Source: Sphagnum compactum (lineage: Eukaryota; Bryophyta; Sphagnopsida; Sphagnales). From it: DNA of 64,000 nt. Each line of letters starts with the position of its first letter. Within the stretch, counting starts at the first letter, position 1. A program made the translations under genes and the position numbers. Below, in pieces: positions 60,961 through 64,000 of the stretch. The notes beneath the pieces were generated by a model. It was not told where the DNA came from. It saw nothing but the letters and a program-made list of their open reading frames with translations, and made no database searches. The DNA is taken from the NCBI GenBank assembly GCA_965153455.1, contig OZ234493.1:35020213-35084212 (forward strand), given 5' to 3'.

Positions 60961-63900
60961 AATATTACTTGTGGTACTTTTTGCCGTCTTGCATCCACCA
61001 TGACTTTACAAGGAGTTAAAGTTTAGATACCAACAATTTCTATCTCCTTTCAATAAGGGTACTTACTTTGCACCTCATTTGCATAACCTTCCCATCTTTT
61101 CCCAAAATAGATTCAATGCATGGAAACTTCATTGCCCGCATATCTTGAAATGAACAATTCATTTCATATTGTTTTTTTTAAATGGTTTTTTCCTTGGGAA
61201 AAATTCAGATATTGGTGTGGTTTCCTTCTCACAAATAGATGTGTTGGAAGAAGCCACACTACTAGGTACAATAGTTCCCAAAACCTGTTTGAAATGAAAA
61301 TTAGGAGGAAGCATAAGGGGGGTTATGAAGACCCATGAAAAAACTCAATAACTAGTTATTATGTTGTGTAATGTGCATTCACAAATCAGAAACTTCAAGC
61401 AAGTATAAGCATACAATATTCATATGATTTTCAACATTCAACTTCAAGTGTCAAAAACTAAAATCAACATCCTAAACAATGGAGATTAATGCAAGCAACA
61501 AAAACACTATGGAGTGTGGACCCTAATGTAAGCACTGAGCTACAAGCTGTAACATAAAATTGCATTAAGATTCAAGAGTATGGATTTTGAACCTTAATGC
61601 AAGTAATGAAGTGATAAGTTTGAGGCTTGAATGGTAGATTGTAGAAGTTAAAACTATTGATTGTAATATCAAATTGTAAATGGAGTTTGGAGTTTGGGAT
61701 TTTAAACCTTAATGCAAACACTAAATATTAAACATGTGTAGCAACAAAATATTTACCTTTTAAATTCTTATGAGCAATGGCCATATCTAGAGTGATGAAT
61801 CTACATTATACAAGTTGTTCATGCATTTGGATTCCAATGTCACCATTTGGAATGATAAAAAGATTGTTGCAACTTGCATTTGTTAATGATGATTAAAGAT
61901 TGAATGTTGTAAATTTTGGCAACTTCTCCCATCAAGCCATCAACAATCTTTCACTATTCAACAACTTTGCAATGCCACCATTGTTAGTAGTTATTGCAAC
62001 ATTGAAATCTTGTAAGTTGTGAACCTTTATTCTTCAGGTCACATTGTCACAACATCAACTCCAAATTCACAATGTAGTGCACATATTGTCACACTACATA
62101 GATGTTTGTCTAATGATTTTCCATCTAGAATATCAAGTTGAACTTAGTAATGACTAGTTATTATAATGTACATTAAGCACCAATGATGAGTCTTGTAGGC
62201 TTGCAATGTGGAATGTGTTCAATGCACATTTTTTATTAAATGTACATTTGGCCCTTTTAAGGTACTCATGTGTGGCTACATGGTAAAGTTGTAAAGACAA
62301 TGAGAAAAATCAAATGTTGTTGTTGGGTGACAATTACAAGCTAGTTGTTAGTTGCTACACGCTACAATTTAGAGGCTAAAACCTTAGACCTAACCTTTAG
62401 CTTTTAAGTGGTGACCATAGATTTAGGTAGGTCTTCTAGGAGGTGACCATTGATTTAAGTAGGTCAACTTTCATGTTATCCAACATGGTGTGGAAACTAC
62501 TTGGAAAAAACCCTCCATCCAAGGGATATGATGACGACACTTTCCCACCTAAAGTCTACTTGTGGCAAATTTGGATAATAAAAGTGTTGCAAATGTTGGT
62601 GAATCATTCCTACCCAAGCTTAAATGACAAGCTACACAACTTTTCCAAATGTAATCTGTGTTTCTTTTTTTCCATTGGGTGGTCATTGCCCCATTTTTTT
62701 GTAACACATCGATGAAATTTTGTCAAAAAAGATCATTGAATAGACAAGATTTTGTAACATAGATTAAATAAAATTTCAAATCAAAACTTTGAACTATAAT
62801 TGGAGATTTTTCATTTTAACAAATACTTAAAGAACAATTATACTTGAATGATTGATTATGTGATGTACTTCCAACATTTTATGTGTTGGAGTTAAATAAT
62901 AATAGTTGTAATTTCTTGACAACTTTGTATTTTTTCAGAAAACACTTTTATTATCAATTTTATTTTTATTTTTTTGGTTTATTTTAATTATTGAATAGAA
63001 ATTTGGTTGATTGTCCTTTTTACATCACATGTTGCATAAATAAATTAGTCATTACAACTTTACTCCACACTATACATTGCCAACGACCATGAAATTGGAA
63101 GACTAAATTTTTGATGTTTGTTTTAATCGATTGATTTTGCATTAAGTTTCCTCACATTGTACAAAGTACAAACTCCAATGCCACTATTCATAGCAATTCC
63201 ATTGTCACCATCTTTTCCTACATCATATTATGTGTCCCAAGATGGATGGTAGTCGTCTTATAATACAAACGATTGTGAAGGTCAAAACATGTTTGAATCC
63301 CTAAGAGAACTTTACTTTGATTGTGTTTTGTTTTTTGTTTGAATATGCAATCCTTAAAATCTTCCTTTCAACATCTCAATGCAATGTTTTCTTTTCACCA
63401 AAAGAAAAGGAATGTCGACATTGAATTGAAAATTACCATGTAAAGAAATATTGTAATACTTGGGTAGCTTCGGCACTAATTATATTATTTTCAGTTTTGT
63501 CGAAATTTTTTTAAAAGTGAATTTTATATAAAAAAACTTTAAAATTCAATAAAGGTAGCCATATTCAAACCCATGCCCTATACATTGAACTCACATTAAC
63601 TTTGATCAATCTAATTGAAAAAACAACATGTAATTTATGAAAGCTTTTTTGATTTTGTTATATTTATTCATTATATGTAAAAAGTTTCTAAATCAAAAAT
63701 TATAATGCTAAATCAAAAACTTCAAATTACAATAATTATTTGACACTATTGTGCTGAAGCCACCAAGGTACTACAATAGTTGATTACTTGTATGTTGTGA
63801 TATGTATTTTTGAAAAGGGAGTCAATGCAAAGAGTAAAAAAAAATCTAATCTAAGTACTTAGAGAGAAATAAACCTTAGGTGTCAAAGTGTTAATCACAT

Positions 63901-64000
63901 TTATGAATTAGTGAAATCATGACTTTCATGACAAGATTTGGGAATTGAAGCATCATGTTTAAAACTATTTTCTAAGTTCACAAATAATTTTATTTGAAGT
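60961..64000. other. AT-rich intergenic DNA to the end of the window
   Basis: No gene, clear repeat family or RNA gene recognised. Isolated frames such as 62443-62715 have no identifiable domain. Confidence 0.5.

Noticed and set aside
1-64000. tRNA, rRNA or organelle-derived DNA
   Set aside because: I looked for tRNA-like cloverleaf strings and conserved rRNA or plastid gene sequences and saw none. A covariance-model scan would be needed to exclude them.

Overview
The window is nuclear DNA of a land plant. The evidence is intron-containing genes with GT-AG junctions, plant-type protein architectures (BRCA1 with RING, extended PHD and BRCT domains; plant LPEAT1; plant augmin subunit AUG6), and CACTA, Helitron, hAT and MULE remains. 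One gene is a clear flagellar protein (CFAP119/C1a-32, central-pair C1a projection). A second, a DNAJB protein, resembles the radial-spoke chaperone DNAJB13. From this I infer a plant with swimming sperm (bryophyte, lycophyte, fern, cycad or Ginkgo); the species is not determined.

Layout. 1-2.3 kb: a 58-bp tandem array, then the DNAJB gene (+). 2.3-12.3 kb: mostly non-coding, with a 63/68-bp inverted repeat, an unassigned block (5.1-7.2 kb), a 154-bp CACTA-like MITE and a ~135-bp tandem array. 12.4-19 kb: AUG6/HAUS6 (+). 20.1-22.4 kb: FIS1 (+). 23.3-29.4 kb: BRCA1 (-), which I could assemble as 13 exons and 1141 residues; it is tail-to-tail with FIS1. 33.2-37.1 kb: LPEAT1 (+), 8 exons, diverging from BRCA1 across 3.7 kb of AT-rich DNA. 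38.5-40.6 kb: CFAP119 (-), 7 visible exons, tail-to-tail with LPEAT1. 42.2-48.7 kb: transposon and satellite territory (MULE relic, a large inverted minisatellite, a short Helitron with intact ends, a ~330-bp satellite). 52.7-54.1 kb: an ADA1/HFI1-type SAGA subunit (-), with a ~105-bp tandem array upstream and a ~230-bp array beyond that. 57-64 kb: AT-rich DNA with an hAT transposase relic.

The genes do not form a pathway or operon. They are housekeeping and cell-biology genes: spindle microtubule nucleation, mitochondrial and peroxisomal fission, DNA repair, phospholipid acylation, transcription co-activation and flagellar assembly. The most striking shared property is that nearly every gene has a local tandem duplication at its 5' end (in the promoter, 5' UTR or first intron). 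I found no sign of a wholly new enzymatic system. The more unusual elements are the foldback at 4.8 kb, the inverted minisatellite at 44.7-46.0 kb and the repeated 5' tandem arrays.
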